Part shown: positions 13,032 to 25,056 of the stretch, one piece after another
Layout of the letters: each line of letters begins with the position of its first letter
Position numbering within the stretch: position 1 is the stretch's first letter
Position numbers and translations under genes: made by a program
Notes under the pieces: generated by a model
Told to the model about the DNA's origin: nothing
What the model saw: the letters and a program-made list of their open reading frames with translations, nothing else
The model's database searches: none
Assembly (NCBI GenBank): GCA_035222895.1
Contig: JAVYIG010001816.1
Location: 62,001-126,000 of the forward strand
Direction of reading: 5' to 3'
Length of the DNA: 64,000 bases
DNA from: Strongylocentrotus droebachiensis
Taxonomy: Eukaryota; Echinodermata; Echinoidea; Camarodonta; Strongylocentrotidae

Positions 13032-14107
13032 CAAGTGTTTTCATAACAAATGTTGAATTAGGCATATGTGAAATGAGAATAAAGAACCGGCTACCTATTC
13101 AAATAACCTTTTCATCAATAATGTAATACTCGTAATAAAATTATGCTCCTGTTTGTATTTTTCATATTTTTAATGTAATACCTTTATTATGCACATTATT
13201 AAGAACGAATTTCAAATGATTTATTTGGGCATACTAGACACAAGTAAAATATAGGTAAAAATGTTTGAGACTAAATTTCGCTGTTTGAAAATGATTTTCA
13301 ATGTATTATAACCAACGACGTGAAATGTTTTTTTAATTGTTTCATATATGATTCACTATGAATATTTATATATATTCAGTCGATGCATTTTATCTTTAAT
13401 AAAGACAAACAAAGAATTGGATTAAAACTGACTTCATTTTGTTAATGTATATCATTTCAGTTGCGAAAATATGTTGCTACAAAGTTGATGTCTTTAGTTT
13501 AAAAAACCATTCAAAACTAACTTTACGTCCAGTTAATGCAAGAGCACCATAATATGAAGCGAACGGGTTGGTTGGCATGTTTGATTGGTCTTATTTCGCG
13601 GAGCTAATCTTCATGTACAGAATCATGTAATATAATGTTGAATCTCTTATCTGAAGAAGAAAAAAAAACCAGAGGAGTATGTAAACACTTTCAACTGTGG
13701 TTAGTTTTATGCCCATCAAGTTATTTAGGAAAACATTACCCTAGTTTTTTAAAGTAGGATTAGGGTTCACCCAAGAACAGCTACAGGGGCAATTATTTAC
13801 TAAAGTATGACTCAATATTTCAAAAAACATTCAAAGAAACGCGTAAAGAAACAAGTAAGATGCGACTCAAGGGCTAGGCTTATCCCTGTAGGGGCTCATT
13901 AAAACGTTATGTTTTGACATCTCACCTCGCGGTGGATCATATGGAGCACTGGGGCATACACATGTATATTGTTCTGTTATTACTAATCCCACCTGGATTA
14001 ACGGAGAATGGGGAGGGGTAGCGGAACTGAGCCCCCATGAACCAATTATCTACCACGAGCATTGATCAGTTATTCCTAACGATGAATTATTACGGGTTCA
14101 AATAAGG
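13032..14107. other. AT-rich sequence, no feature recognised
   Basis: No exon, RNA gene or element end could be supported. Confidence 0.4.
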
Positions 14108-14470
14108 ATGATCGTCAAGATTTGGATTTACCTGGAGGTCTTCTCGTCTGGCCTAAATCAGGCAGTTAAACGCCGTGTCGTGATCTTTTGTGTGAATTCG
14201 CAGAATGTCTGCCTTTATAGAATGATGTCAGAGGAGGAGGTCTTTGTGGCTTTCACATTTCTTCTGTTTTACTTTTCTTTTTGTTCTCCTCCTCCTCCTC
14301 CTTTCTCCTCCTCTTCTTCTTCTTCTTCTTCTTCTTCTTCTTCTTCTTCTTCTTCTTCGTCTTCTTCTTCTTCTCCTCCCCTCCTCCTCCACTCCCTTAT
14401 TTGTGTTCTTCCTCTTATTTCCCCTTCTTCTTCTTCTCCTTCTCCTTCTTCTTCTTATTCCTTTTCTTTT
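14108..14470 (+). repeat. Duplicated block copy 1 followed by CTT array
   Basis: Positions about 14108-14280 (GATTTGGAT...CAGGCAGTTAAACGCCG...GTCAGAGGAGGAG) are closely matched by 16013-16210. Both copies run directly into CTT/TCC-rich arrays, so they look like one repeat unit with a microsatellite tail, copied twice about 1.9 kb apart in the same orientation. Confidence 0.8.
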
Positions 14471-15540
14471 TGGTAAAATGAATTTATTGATATATATATG
14501 GTTTTGAACAAATCAAACAATCATACACAATCAATTGAAATAACATCGTAGCATCCTTACATAGTCCGAACATTTTTTTCTTTCTTGAGGAACAGTGTTT
14601 TCAAAAATGCATAGCTTTTTTATTTTTACAATACTTTTTTGATCTGTAATCGGTTATGAATTAATCTTTTGAAAATACAAAGAATACAGACTTCATGAAA
14701 CATATCTTTGCGATTTTCTGCTTTCAAAAATGTTAGATAAACCGCGTATTTTGCATATATGATAAGAAAATTTAATCTTTTGAATATTTTGTTTTTCTAG
14801 TAATATAACCTTTAATTAAAACGAACTTGTCAAAAGAAAAATCATTGTAAAGTTTTCGAATTATGTCTCAAAATTTTAACCAAAACAATCTTGTGTGTTT
14901 GCATTTTACAAATAAATGAAGATTGTCGTGTAACTGATCATCATGTAAAAATAAGGGATTGTTACACAATTTCCATTTGAATAAATTATACCTATTTGGC
15001 AATAAGTTGTGTAATAACTTAAATTGAATTCTGATATTTTGTTTTCTTTCATGGCTTGTAAATTAAATGAACAAATGACTTTCCGGTCGATTTGTTCTGT
15101 AATATTTCATATTTCTTCCCATTTCTCTTCATTGGAAGTCTAACAATTGAATGAATAGACAACGGAGAGTAAAAAACTTCGACTTTCGTTTAGTGTTAAC
15201 ATTAATTAAAACATTTTTCATAACACCTTAATTTTCTTCCTGTGTCGCATCATATACCTCTTCTGTTTCCAAACTTTGGGGATCGCATTTCATGATGTAA
15301 TATTCTTGAAACAAAGGATCATGTTTTTTCTCAAATCTCAATTTCTCTCAAAGACATAAATCTAGAGTTTTTGTACGACATCATTAACTTTCAAAAGGCC
15401 TACATCTAACCATTTTTTAAAATAAATAATAGTTTTTTGTTAAGATCTCTTATTTGAGTTAAACCATATGTCTTCACTTCTAACACCAGTCCATTGTAAA
15501 TCAATTGGTGTATTATACAGTAGGTTTGCGGTTGCACCAT
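14471..15540. other. AT-rich sequence, no gene recognised
   Basis: Contains no recognisable exon or repeat border. The A/T composition with runs such as TTTATTTTTAC resembles an old retroposon 3' region, but I cannot place it in a family. Confidence 0.35.
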
Positions 15541-15745
15541 GTGTGTGAGAGAGAGAGAGAGGTATGAGGAGTCCTGAACAGGACTCTGACTCGGTAATCT
15601 TTCTTGGAGGAGTGTAGTCCTGAAAAGGACTGTTTGTTATCTTTCTTGGCATATAGTTCTCAGGAGAACTATAGCGCTTGGAGAGGATGAGTGGCTCGAC
15701 GTTTCGAACAGGTTGACTATCCGTCGTCAGAGTGGGGATAATAGC
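15541..15745 (-). mobile_element. Penelope-like element fragment with hammerhead-type core (candidate)
   Basis: A chain of short perfect hairpins (AGTCCTGAACAGGACT at 15569, AGTCCTGAAAAGGACT near 15616, AGTTCTCAGGAGAACT near 15655) leads to a minus-strand segment with CTGACGA (15724-15730) and GAAAC (15701-15705) 18 nt apart. That order and spacing are those of a hammerhead ribozyme core. Hammerheads are established components of Penelope-like retroelement terminal repeats. Stem II does not pair well as I read it, so the ribozyme is probably degenerate if real. No reverse transcriptase is present. Confidence 0.45.
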
Positions 15746-15785
15746 TGGCGTGCGTGAGCTTAAGTCACCGGTGTGCGGACGTCAG

Positions 15786-15865
15786 GGAAAAATAGGTGAC
15801 CGTATGTCCGCTTGAGTCATCGGGGACCCGATGACTCAAGCGGACATACGGTCACCTATTTTTCC
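15786..15865. repeat. Perfect 80-bp palindrome (39-bp arms, 2-nt centre)
   Basis: The left arm 15786-15824 and right arm 15827-15865 are exact reverse complements separated by GA. It directly follows the Penelope-like fragment. It may be a true cruciform or hairpin insertion or a fold-back artefact of library or assembly. The sequence alone cannot decide. Confidence 0.9.
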
Positions 15866-16012
15866 AAGCTTACAAGCAGCATCTAATTGGTGTATTGATT
15901 TCTACTGTCTCTTTAAAGTCAACCCAAGTATAAACCATGTTCTTGTAATATGGGCATTTTTACATTCTTAAAAAAAAACTTCATATCGTCTTTTGTACAT
16001 TTACAAATAAAG

Positions 16013-16578
16013 ATGATCTTCAGGATTTGGATTAACCTCGAGGTCTTCTCGTTTGGCCTAAATCAGGCAGTTAAACCATGGACTTACTATTGTCTAGTAA
16101 GTCCATGGTTAAACGCCGTGACATGATCTTTTTGTGTGAATTCGCAGAATGTTTACCTTTAGATGTCAGAGGAGGAGTTCTTTACGGCTTTCACATTTCT
16201 TCTGTCTTACTTTGTCCTTCTTCTTCTCCTTCTTCTACTTATTCCTTCTCCTTCTTCTTCTTATTCCTTCTCCTTCTTCTTCTTATTCCTTCTCCTTCAT
16301 CTTCTTATTTCTTTTCCTTCTTCTTCTTCTTCTTATTATTATTACTTCGTCTTCGTCTTCTTCTTTTTTGTTCATTCCTCTTCTTCTCCTTCTTCTACTT
16401 ATTCCTTCTCCTTCTTCTTCTTATTCCTTCTCCTTCTTCTTCTTATTCCTTCTCCTTCATCTTCTTATTTCTTTTCCTTCTTCTTCTTCTTCTTATTATT
16501 ATTACTTCGTCTTCGTCTTCTTCTTCTTCTTTTTTGTTCATTCCTCTTCTTCTCCTTCTTCTACTCCTCCTCCTATAG
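16013..16578 (+). repeat. Duplicated block copy 2 plus CTT-rich minisatellite
   Basis: 16013-16210 repeats the block at 14108-14280. It is followed by a tandem minisatellite of roughly 163-166 bp whose unit starts TTCTCCTTCTTCTACTTATT. The unit begins at about 16219 and 16384, and a third start is truncated at about 16547. Within each unit are shorter CTTATTCCTTCTC repeats. The open frames encode only Ser/Leu/Phe runs. Confidence 0.85.
16077..16114. mobile_element. 38-bp hairpin insertion with TTAAAC direct repeat
   Basis: Relative to the sister copy at 14166 (CAGTTAAACGCCG), copy 2 has 38 extra bases. They form a perfect 16-bp stem (16074-16089 with 16095-16110) around a 5-nt loop. TTAAAC is present on both sides (16071-16076 and 16109-16114) but once in the uninterrupted copy, so the event looks like an insertion with target duplication. 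It is far smaller than a normal MITE. Confidence 0.6.
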
Positions 16579-17606
16579 GAGTAGTATAGAAGACATACTG
16601 TGTCGTGTCAGTACAGAGTATATATCAATTTGAAGAAGTCTCCAAATTTGGGATATTTGGGAGACTTTCAATCTTTCACTCTAGAATTCTTGCTGAAACC
16701 AAATGATCTCGTCTGTATTTATAAATGGCCAATAGACAATATATTCCTAAAATACCAAGGTTGGATAGTCAGAAATAAGTTCCTTCACTGAAGAAATACC
16801 TCCTTTCACCCGAAGAAAGGTGGTGATTAAAACCATGTTAACAGATTGTACCGACTTGAAACGCACAGTAGGCGTCCCCTACACCTACAAGGTTTCTAAG
16901 CCCACCTGACTTCATGGTGGTGGATCAATAAAAGTGCCTCTAACAAATCAATACAATAATATTTTTCACCAAATTCAATTCAAGAGTGTGATTCCTCTTT
17001 TTTAAAGACTATTAATAGTCGATTGAGAAATCTTATATTCAAACTAGATTATTAGATTTCAGTAAGTAGTTTTATAGGGTTAAATCCCGGGATTGAACAC
17101 ATCATCGTAATGACTTAAATACAACATATCCACCCACAAAGGATGTTTAAGGCGATTACACTAAACATATCTCATACAGGATATACCCAAGGCGCTCACA
17201 ATGAAACAAAACCGAGGAGTAAATATTCATTTTAAGTTTTGCAATAATTTTTCTTTCTTAGAATCATACAGCGTTTCACTAATTTGAGGAGTCTGTTCTA
17301 CACCACTGTTAACATACGAGCTCTTTCCAACCGGGCTTTCCAAGTATGTTTGTTTCATTCAAGGATTCGTCATTTATGTTTACGTCTTTAAAATATTAAG
17401 CTCTCATGATAACACAATAATTATCTATCATGCCCACGATGTTTGCCTTTCTTGCGGACAAATAATAATAGGATGGTGGAATCGGCTATAATTTATACGG
17501 GACCTGTTAAACAATGATAAAAAGTTGGTCTGCAGCCCCAAACCCTGTTTTTTCGACGGACGATGATCGACCACGCCCTTATTTCGTGCGTTGACCTAGG
17601 AGGCAT
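16579..17606. other. No gene recognised
   Basis: AT-rich sequence with no supportable exon or element. Confidence 0.35.
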
Positions 17607-17735
17607 TTCACAAAACTTGTCATCAGTGACAAATGACAGTTTGTGTTATAGCTACTGAAATCCTTGCTTCTGATTGGTTATCAGCAGATTTGTCACTGAA
17701 TTTTGTCATTTGTCATTGAAAAAGAGGCTTTGTGA
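17607..17735. mobile_element. Short fold-back MITE-like repeat
   Basis: Roughly 130 bp that folds on itself: CAAAACTTGTCATCAGTGAC / GACAAATGACA on the left pairs with TGTCACTGAATTTTGTC / TGTCATTTGTCATTG on the right. It has no ORF. Exact ends and target duplication are unclear. Confidence 0.5.
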
Positions 17736-17970
17736 CCCCCCCCCCTGGAGTTGGTGCAAGAGTAGCCAAGAAGCGCGTCTGTGCATTCTAATTGATTAGG
17801 CTGTTTTAACTCGGTCGTTTTATTCCGCCACCTAACCACAATATGATTTGCGCAGAAATCGATATCGGGTCTAGTCAGTGAATTAGGTTGTGAATGAAAA
17901 CTTTAAAGTGCACCAAACCATACACTAGATAACCAATAGTAGGCCTACCCTCAGCAGCCTTTCGTACTCT

Positions 17971-17974
<4 letters not shown>

Positions 17975-18034
<60 letters not shown>

Positions 18035-18160
18035 TCTTTCTCCCTCTCTCTCTCTATTCCCCTCACCCTCTGTCTGTACGTATGACCGTTTGTCCATCTC
18101 CCCATCTCTAGTGTCTCTCCCTCTCTATGTCTCTATCTCTGTCACTCTGTCTCTCTCTGC
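17975..18160. repeat. (CT)n microsatellite
   Basis: Long CT run from about 17977 to 18053 with a few C or G interruptions, followed by looser CTCT-rich sequence. The reverse-strand Arg/Glu frame is an artefact. Confidence 0.95.
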
Positions 18161-18536
18161 CCATCGACTCTTGTTTTCTTTTTCTTTCTTTTTTAAACAT
18201 AACCACCTTTCTCTTGCTATAGTAGGACCAGTTCTCAAGAAATTAACATAAACCAGAAAACAGAGTACAAATTACTGCACAATACATGTATGTACATGTG
18301 TACATGTTTATGTTAAGCACGGAATAAATCAATACTTTTATTTTGATTCTCATTTTCCACGTGATTTGCCCATTCAACCTCAAGGTGACCTTTAAATGAA
18401 TTACTTCCAACAAAAACAAAAAGTAAAAAAACGTCATAAGAAAGGAGAACAACACATAAGACATTGAACCGCCCCTCTTCCAGTCTCCCCTTTACTCTCT
18501 CCCTCAGTCCTCATTCATGCCACTCCTTATGTTCAT

Positions 18537-19010
18537 TTCTCTCTCCCTCTCTCTGTCTCTCTGTCTCTGTCTCTGTCTCTCTCTGTCTCTGTCTCTCTCT
18601 CACCCACTCCCCGATCTCTTTCCTTTTTTCTATAAATTTGATTTGATTTGATTTTTTTTTTTTTGCTTTTGTTTTGTAGGCACAATATGTTGTCTTGCCA
18701 ATCATGTCAATCTTATATCCATTTTATACCTTGTATATCTATCCTATTTCTCGGCATTTTATTTCATTTTTACTTTCTCCCTCTGTCTGTCTCTCTCTGT
18801 CTCTCTCTCTCTCTGACCCACTCCCCGATCTCTTTCCTTTTTTTCTATAAATTTGATTTGATTTTTTGTTGTTTTTGCTTTTGCTTTTGTTTTGTAGGCA
18901 CAATTTCTTGTCTTGCCAATCATGTCAATCTTTCACTCATAATCATTTTATACCTTGTATATCTGTCCTAATTCTCGGCATTTTATTTCATTTTTACTTT
19001 CTAATTCTTA
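18537..19010 (+). repeat. Two tandem ~214-bp units with CT and ATTTG tracts
   Basis: CCCACTCCCCGATCTCTTTC occurs at 18603 and again at 18817. It is followed both times by ATAAATTTGATTTGATT, GTTTTGTAGGCACAAT, CTTGCCAATCATGTCAATC and TTCTCGGCATTTTATTTC. Each unit is preceded by CTCTGT repeats. It is a recent direct duplication and non-coding as far as can be seen. Confidence 0.85.
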
Positions 19011-19079
19011 AGTAAAAATCAGGAACAGGAAGGAGAAATAATCTCAACCCTCAGTTACTATTGTTTTTTTATGTATTTA

Positions 19080-19260
19080 TTTATTTATTAATCTATTATC
19101 ATGATTCTTTTTATCATTATAATAATCATTATTAATTATTATCATTATTATTGTTATCATTATTATCATTATTGTCAATACAATTATCATCATCATCATC
19201 ATCATCACCTTAACCATCATCATCATCATCAATTTCATGATTACTATTATCCTTGTCATT
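19080..19260. repeat. ATT/ATC microsatellite cluster
   Basis: Runs of TTATT, TATTATCATTATTATC and then CATCATCATC repeats. His or Met runs in open frames come from this array. Confidence 0.9.
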
Positions 19261-22181
19261 TCATATTTTTATTCGAAAGCAGACCCATGTAATAAAGGGA
19301 AAGTCCACTGACAGTAGATTTTTGAACTTCCTGTCATGTCCTTGAAAAAAATGCTTGCACTTTAAAGCTTAACAAAGAGTTAATTGAAATACTGAATCGA
19401 CTTTGTTTGGCAAAAAGTGATCCATAAAGTAAATTCTTGAGAAATCGATACCCCAAACAACGATAAAAGTCATTCAGGAAAAGCCTCAAGATGTAGTTTG
19501 GGTGGACACTGCGTGGGCATTTAGGCAACGCAGGTGCTCTTTCCAGGTGCAAGACGGAAGTCTCTGGACCATTGTTTTGATAGGAAGGGTAAACAAATCC
19601 GGAAGAGTGAGTAAATTGATTTCGTACGGATTTGATACGATTTAGTAACATTGATATCTGAATGAAACAGATTTCTCAAATGGGATCCTTTGTGACTACA
19701 AATTTGATCCTTAAAAAGGGGGTACAATAATGAGTAACAAATTGGTATCAGTTCATAAATCGTGTTTCGGCAATAACAAAAAACAATAAAAACCAGTGTA
19801 AATTACATGCCTTAAAGGAGTGAGGACATCTTTCTCAATGTTATGTAACTTCTCATGCCGTTGTGTTAGAAGTAAAATAGAAAAGAAAATGTTTAAAAAG
19901 TAGAACATGCTATTTTGTGATACGTATCCAAGTGCAAAAGCTCCCTATCCCCCCCCCCCGACAAATTTGTTTTGTTTTAAATCCAGGAATCACACAAGTG
20001 TTTTTTTTTATGTGGGGTTACACAAACATGTGGCATCAGAAAAAAATTGGTCCGAAGACGAAAGGTAATTTGATAGCATTTTAAGTATTTCTTTTTCATA
20101 GGTTTTTAGGGCTATCTCTTCATATTGGACTGCGAAGCATCCGATTGTTTTTTCCATTTACCAGAATTCAACTCTCTTTCTCTCTAATCTCAAGGCTGTT
20201 TTTCACAGTTTCTCGGACATCGTGAACTCTTGTGTCTTATTGAAGCAATCCCATCAGGAGCTCACTTAAAAGAAAGAAAGAAGAAGAAGGTATAGAAAGA
20301 AAAAAAGAGCTTTTACTATAGGATGAAGACGCCATTGCCATTGGCACAAAATGGTCGATTTTATACAGCACATGCAGCAACATGAAGAGCGGGAAAACAT
20401 TGCCTCCGAGCAGCAGAGAACATGTGAAAAACAGCGCGTAATTAAAAAGCTATATAGGACTGGTGCAGTGCGAAGCATTCTGGAACAAACTTGCAATGGC
20501 CATTCTCACCAATAGGCGGATTCAGAGTGGGGTTATGGGTTACGGACCCCCTCCCTTTCCCTTTCTTACCCTGTCATATACTTCTGGTTTAAATAAACCC
20601 TTGACAAAAATCCGATTACTTTCATTTCATTTTACTTTTTTAATGTCATTTTCATTCTATTTTTTTGGAAGTGGTTAGAGAAGGAGGGGTAATCGGGGCC
20701 CCTATTTCAATATCCTTGATCCACCATTGCTTGCAGTGCAGTATCAAGTAAAGTGGTTTCAATAATGAAATAGGAGCTTAGATTTATCCCATGTAATCAA
20801 GAGCTTCTTCGTGATCTATTCATATGATCTAAAGATACATTTCTAAATCAATCGAAGATATACAAACATTTAAGGAAAAATACTAAGTTCATTTCAGAAT
20901 GATGATTGAAAAACACACTGTTTACTAATTACGTACATATTTATTAATTAAAATGTAAATTATTTCCAATAGGGCTTTCTATTCCCTCTGAGAAAAAAAG
21001 ATCCGGTTGTATTGTGTAATGTGTATGCATTGTTAATATGTATACTTTTCTTTCTTTAAAGAAATAACATTTTGTTTAGTTGGCATTGCTCTGTTAGGCA
21101 TTGCTCTAATACTCACAACAATTGTTGTATTTATGTCCATTTCACGAACCGTAAGGTGATGAGAACTTCACACGTTTTGCGTAATTCAGGCGTTATTTTA
21201 AGGCATATAAACCAATGAAGCGAAACTTGATGCCGGTGACGTACGTGGCGGAGAAAACAGAGCGGACAGACTTACGACGACAATTCTGCTCTAATATGCT
21301 GGGGAAATTGCGTTTTCATCTAGCACAGTTCATTTGTTATCTATTCATAGAATTAAATGCGGCACCTCAGAAAAGAATCAAAGCAATGCCCTTATAGCTC
21401 AAATCAAAATGAAATAATGGCCCCTCAGTCCCACCGTCAAAACCCATTACGAACCGACTCTAAACCAACCGATTATTGGCCATTAATTTTGGTGTGAAGA
21501 AAGTTTTTGTTCGATCTATTGTCGGTTTCCTCGATGTGACCGAGATATTTCCCAAATTTAGGTGACATCAGGATCATTAAAACCACGTCAAAATAACTAA
21601 AAGTAAATGGATGGATTGACGAAATTACGACGTCATCAGTGAGCGATCGTACTCCATGAAGGATTTAAAGCGGCATGCATGGTTGATTATTAAACAGATT
21701 TATTCTATTTGGGTGATTTCTTAAATGATCGATTCTTTCAATTGGGGGGGGGGGGGCAGCTATATTAAAAAAAAGATGAGAAACTAGGCCTATATAGTGT
21801 GGGGTTACGAAACCTTTAAAGCATCCTGAATCAATGAAATGTAAGTTTTCAAGCAATGGCATAGCGTGCGTCGGTCATTGTGGTGGGCGGGGGGGGGGGG
21901 GGGGGGGGATGGGAGAGTGGTAACTGGTTGTAATGCAAGGGAATGAACATCTTTGTGGGATTGGTATAATTTTGTCACACCCTCCTGTCCCCCCCCCCCT
22001 TCTGCCTGCGAGTGAGGGGGAAGCAAGTGATATAGGGAGGGATCAAGAGAGGGAAGAATATGAATTGGAGATATGGGTGGTGAGGGGCAAAAAACGAACA
22101 GTGAGAAAGAGAATGATGTTCGGAAAGAAGGGGAAGCAGAGGGAGAGGGAGAGAGAGAGAGAGAGAAAGAGAGATAGAGAT

Positions 22182-22231
<50 letters not shown>

Positions 22232-24713
22232 GGGGAGAAATAGAGAGAGAGCAGATTAGGCCAAGGAGAAGATATGCTCTTAGTATTTCAATTCGCCATT
22301 AAAACAAGTGCTATAAAACGAAAAGTCCTCAATGTTTATCCACTCATTCGGGGGACGATTGGAGCACACTAAATTGAGCTAATGGAGATAAAAGTTACCC
22401 CAATTTAGCAAACCCATAAAGCTCTTTATATCCAGCTCTATGCGCATACCTTTTAAATGTTTCGCATGTTTAAGAGAATCTCCTTCCCTAATGGCGCCTT
22501 CCATTCCAATGTGTACCCCTGACCAATCTTAATTCCAAGGAATAGCTAGCAAACCCTGGAGTTCTTAGCCTCACATTATGTTGACTCCTGTACCAAGCTT
22601 CGTAGTACCTAGAGGGTCACCCGAAGGTAGGTCACTCCAAGAAACCCTACTTCCTATTTACCCCCTTCATCAGATCCTCAGCGATAACAAGATCAGACGT
22701 ATATTCTCAGTCGGTTCATTGACCAGCGTGGTGGATAAGTCGATCAAAATGATGCGATAGGTATCACGACTCGAAAAAAGGGCGCTTTCGTCAGAAGATA
22801 AAAATACAAAACTTTAAACTTAGCGAGTGTATGTACTTCCTGGTCGAGCACAAAATTACCTAATGTTACGCATTTTATGTGTGTGTGTGTTCTTCTTCTT
22901 GTTGTTGTTTAGTTACGGTGTATCGTTACAGCAGTTACATAGATGGCGGCTAAGAAGTCAGAGTTGCTATGTTAACACCGATTTTTAAATTGAGTATAAA
23001 CAGAAAACGTTTATATATAGTCAAAAACTATTCTATCAAATTCGTCATAGGTAATTATAAACAAACTTTTTTCATGAAAATCAATCCTCGTCATCAAAAT
23101 ATCATTGTTTTTTAGAAGAGATGTTCTTCCGTTATTAGAATAATTTCACAATACCAGGATAGCAGCCTAAGGAGCATAATCGTTAAAATGATATGGCTCA
23201 ATTATATTACAACTCTATACTGAATTATTTTACATGAGAAATTATTTCTAAGAAATACAATTAAATCAGTACAAAATAGGCCTTAAATAAAGGCTTAGTC
23301 ATTCTATTTAGGCTCTTTTATTGAATTTCTTGCCAAATAAAACCTTGTTTACAACTTTTCGGGGAATCGGAAAAAACCAACGTCAATGACGAAATACATC
23401 AAGTGCTATTCCACTTGTTGGTATGCTGAGTTGGGAAAATCGATAACGAGATGCTACAATCGTTCAATCGGTTGAGAGAGTGATCGTTGACCGCATTTAA
23501 TGTTAACTCCTTTTATTTTTCCACAGGCCTTTCTGGGAAGGGCGTGCTTTTAATGGGTTACGATAAATGTTAGTGCACTTTTACGCGGGGCATATGCTTC
23601 ACTACGAATCAAGTCACCGTGGTATGTCACCACCCCACCCCCCCCCCCCATCACCATCGTTCTACTAACCTCCACCATGTTCCTAATATAGATCAAAGCA
23701 TAGATATCGATGAAATCTCTCAGAACGTATTTTTTTTCATTTATTAACATTTATTTCCTTCTTAACCGTACAATATGAAACACAATGTATATATACATGA
23801 TATATGTAACAATTATTTCAACAAAGAGTATACAGAAAATAATTCAGATACGGAAGGAGGCGAAAACCCGGAAAGCAACGCTTGAGTTGGGAACGCCCAT
23901 AATAAATTAACACAATACCGAGAGAACATTATAGATATTATTATGAAAATTACATTTTATATAACAGAACGTTGATAGGAAAGATATCAATAATTAATAC
24001 TAGTTTTCACACTTTAAAATGAAATCAAATTTATCTCGCCCACAGCCCCCGGAATTGTTTAACAATATCAATATCATGAATAGAGAGGCGGTGTCTAAGT
24101 ACTGAATTATGTCTATCTTATTTTAAATGTTGATTACAAAAATTACTGTAAATGGCTATGGTATTCAATGTTAGTTGATGTTATCCTACATACCCACTCT
24201 TGTTTGCTCTCAAAATGAACGTAACTATTACAAAAACAAGAAAATGTATATTGTGGTAAGAGACGTCAGCCCTCAACTTCTGACAAAAGTTTTTCCCAGA
24301 CTCCTTTGCTCCCTTATTATATTGTAAATAGGGTCAAAATAAAGCCAAACATGATTTAGAAATATAGCAAACTCGCCTGCAGTATGAACATGACGGTGAA
24401 CATAAACGTGCATTGATAGTGACAATAATGGAAATAAACTGTTTATGCTCCGCTTGAATGTCATAGATGCATTTGAAAATGGCTATGAGAGCGGGCGCCA
24501 ACGCAACAACTAACATGCAACATTGTAATAATGCATTTTATGCTGACCTTTCTACTATTAGTATTAAGTGATTTTTGTTCTTCTTCTAAAATAGGTTGCA
24601 TTATGTGCTTTCCATACCGTCAAGAGTCAGGAAATTTATTAAAACATTGACTTAAAGGTAAAAAAGAAATCATATCAGTAAGTGTCACGTGGGATAATGT
24701 GAATATTGAAATC
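19261..24713. other. Mostly unannotated sequence with homopolymer and GA tracts
   Basis: Contains poly-G runs at about 21745-21757 and 21888-21909, a GA array at about 22138-22252, a poly-C run near 23639-23649, and A/T-rich retroposon-like sequence at 23733-24000. Apart from the small ORF at 20351-20515, no coding segment is persuasive. The right border abuts the large transposon. Confidence 0.5.
20351..20515 (+). CDS. Candidate small ORF or exon, unidentified (54 aa)
   Basis: ATG to TAG frame reading MVDFIQHMQQHEERENIASE at its start, then a further charged stretch ending near RSILEQTC. Its strongly helical, Glu/Gln/Arg-rich composition is unlike the surrounding AT-rich sequence and looks coding. 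I recognise no family. No clear upstream acceptor or promoter was found, and it may be a coincidental frame or a remnant of an old element. Confidence 0.22.
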   Translation: MVDFIQHMQQHEERENIASEQQRTCEKQRVIKKLYRTGAVRSILEQTCNGHSHQ

Positions 24714-24720
24714 AGACTAC
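24714..24720. other. Candidate left target-site duplication
   Basis: AGACTAC here against AGACTAG at 39898-39904 just outside the right end, so six of seven bases are identical. This pairs the two outermost termini as one insertion. Confidence 0.5.
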
Positions 24721-24757
24721 ACACTTAAAATAGTTGGGCAAAAAAATGCCCAACTTT
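24721..24757. repeat. Left terminal inverted repeat and terminal hairpin
   Basis: ACACTTAAAAT is followed by a hairpin AGTTGGGCA-A(n)-TGCCCAACT. The terminal 20 bases match the complement of 39878-39897 with few differences. The hairpin duplicates the GTTGGGCA word in both orientations right at the end. Confidence 0.75.
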
Positions 24758-25056
24758 TAACCAACACTGAGCAACATACGGTCCACACAACTATTGGTTA
24801 AAATCTGCCCAACTGATGTTGGGTAATCAGTTTGCTATGTGGTTGGGCAAATTAAATTGCCCATCAGTTGGTGACCCATCATATTTTACCCAACTCTACA
24901 ATTGCCTAACAGTTGGTTATATTTTCAGTTGGGTAATTTCTTGCCCAACCAATTTTACCCAGTTAGATATTGCCCAACCTTCTATTTGCCCAACTTTTGA
25001 GTAAGTTTAATGTTGGTTAATTAAATGCCCAACCAGTTTTTACCCAACTCCCAGTC

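Noticed and set aside
12760..13065. Poly-Ser, poly-Phe and poly-Glu ORFs
   Set aside because: All are translations of the TTC microsatellite in different frames.
16078..16633. Ser/Leu/Phe-rich ORFs of 146-166 codons
   Set aside because: Products of the CTT-rich minisatellite, open in three frames at once.
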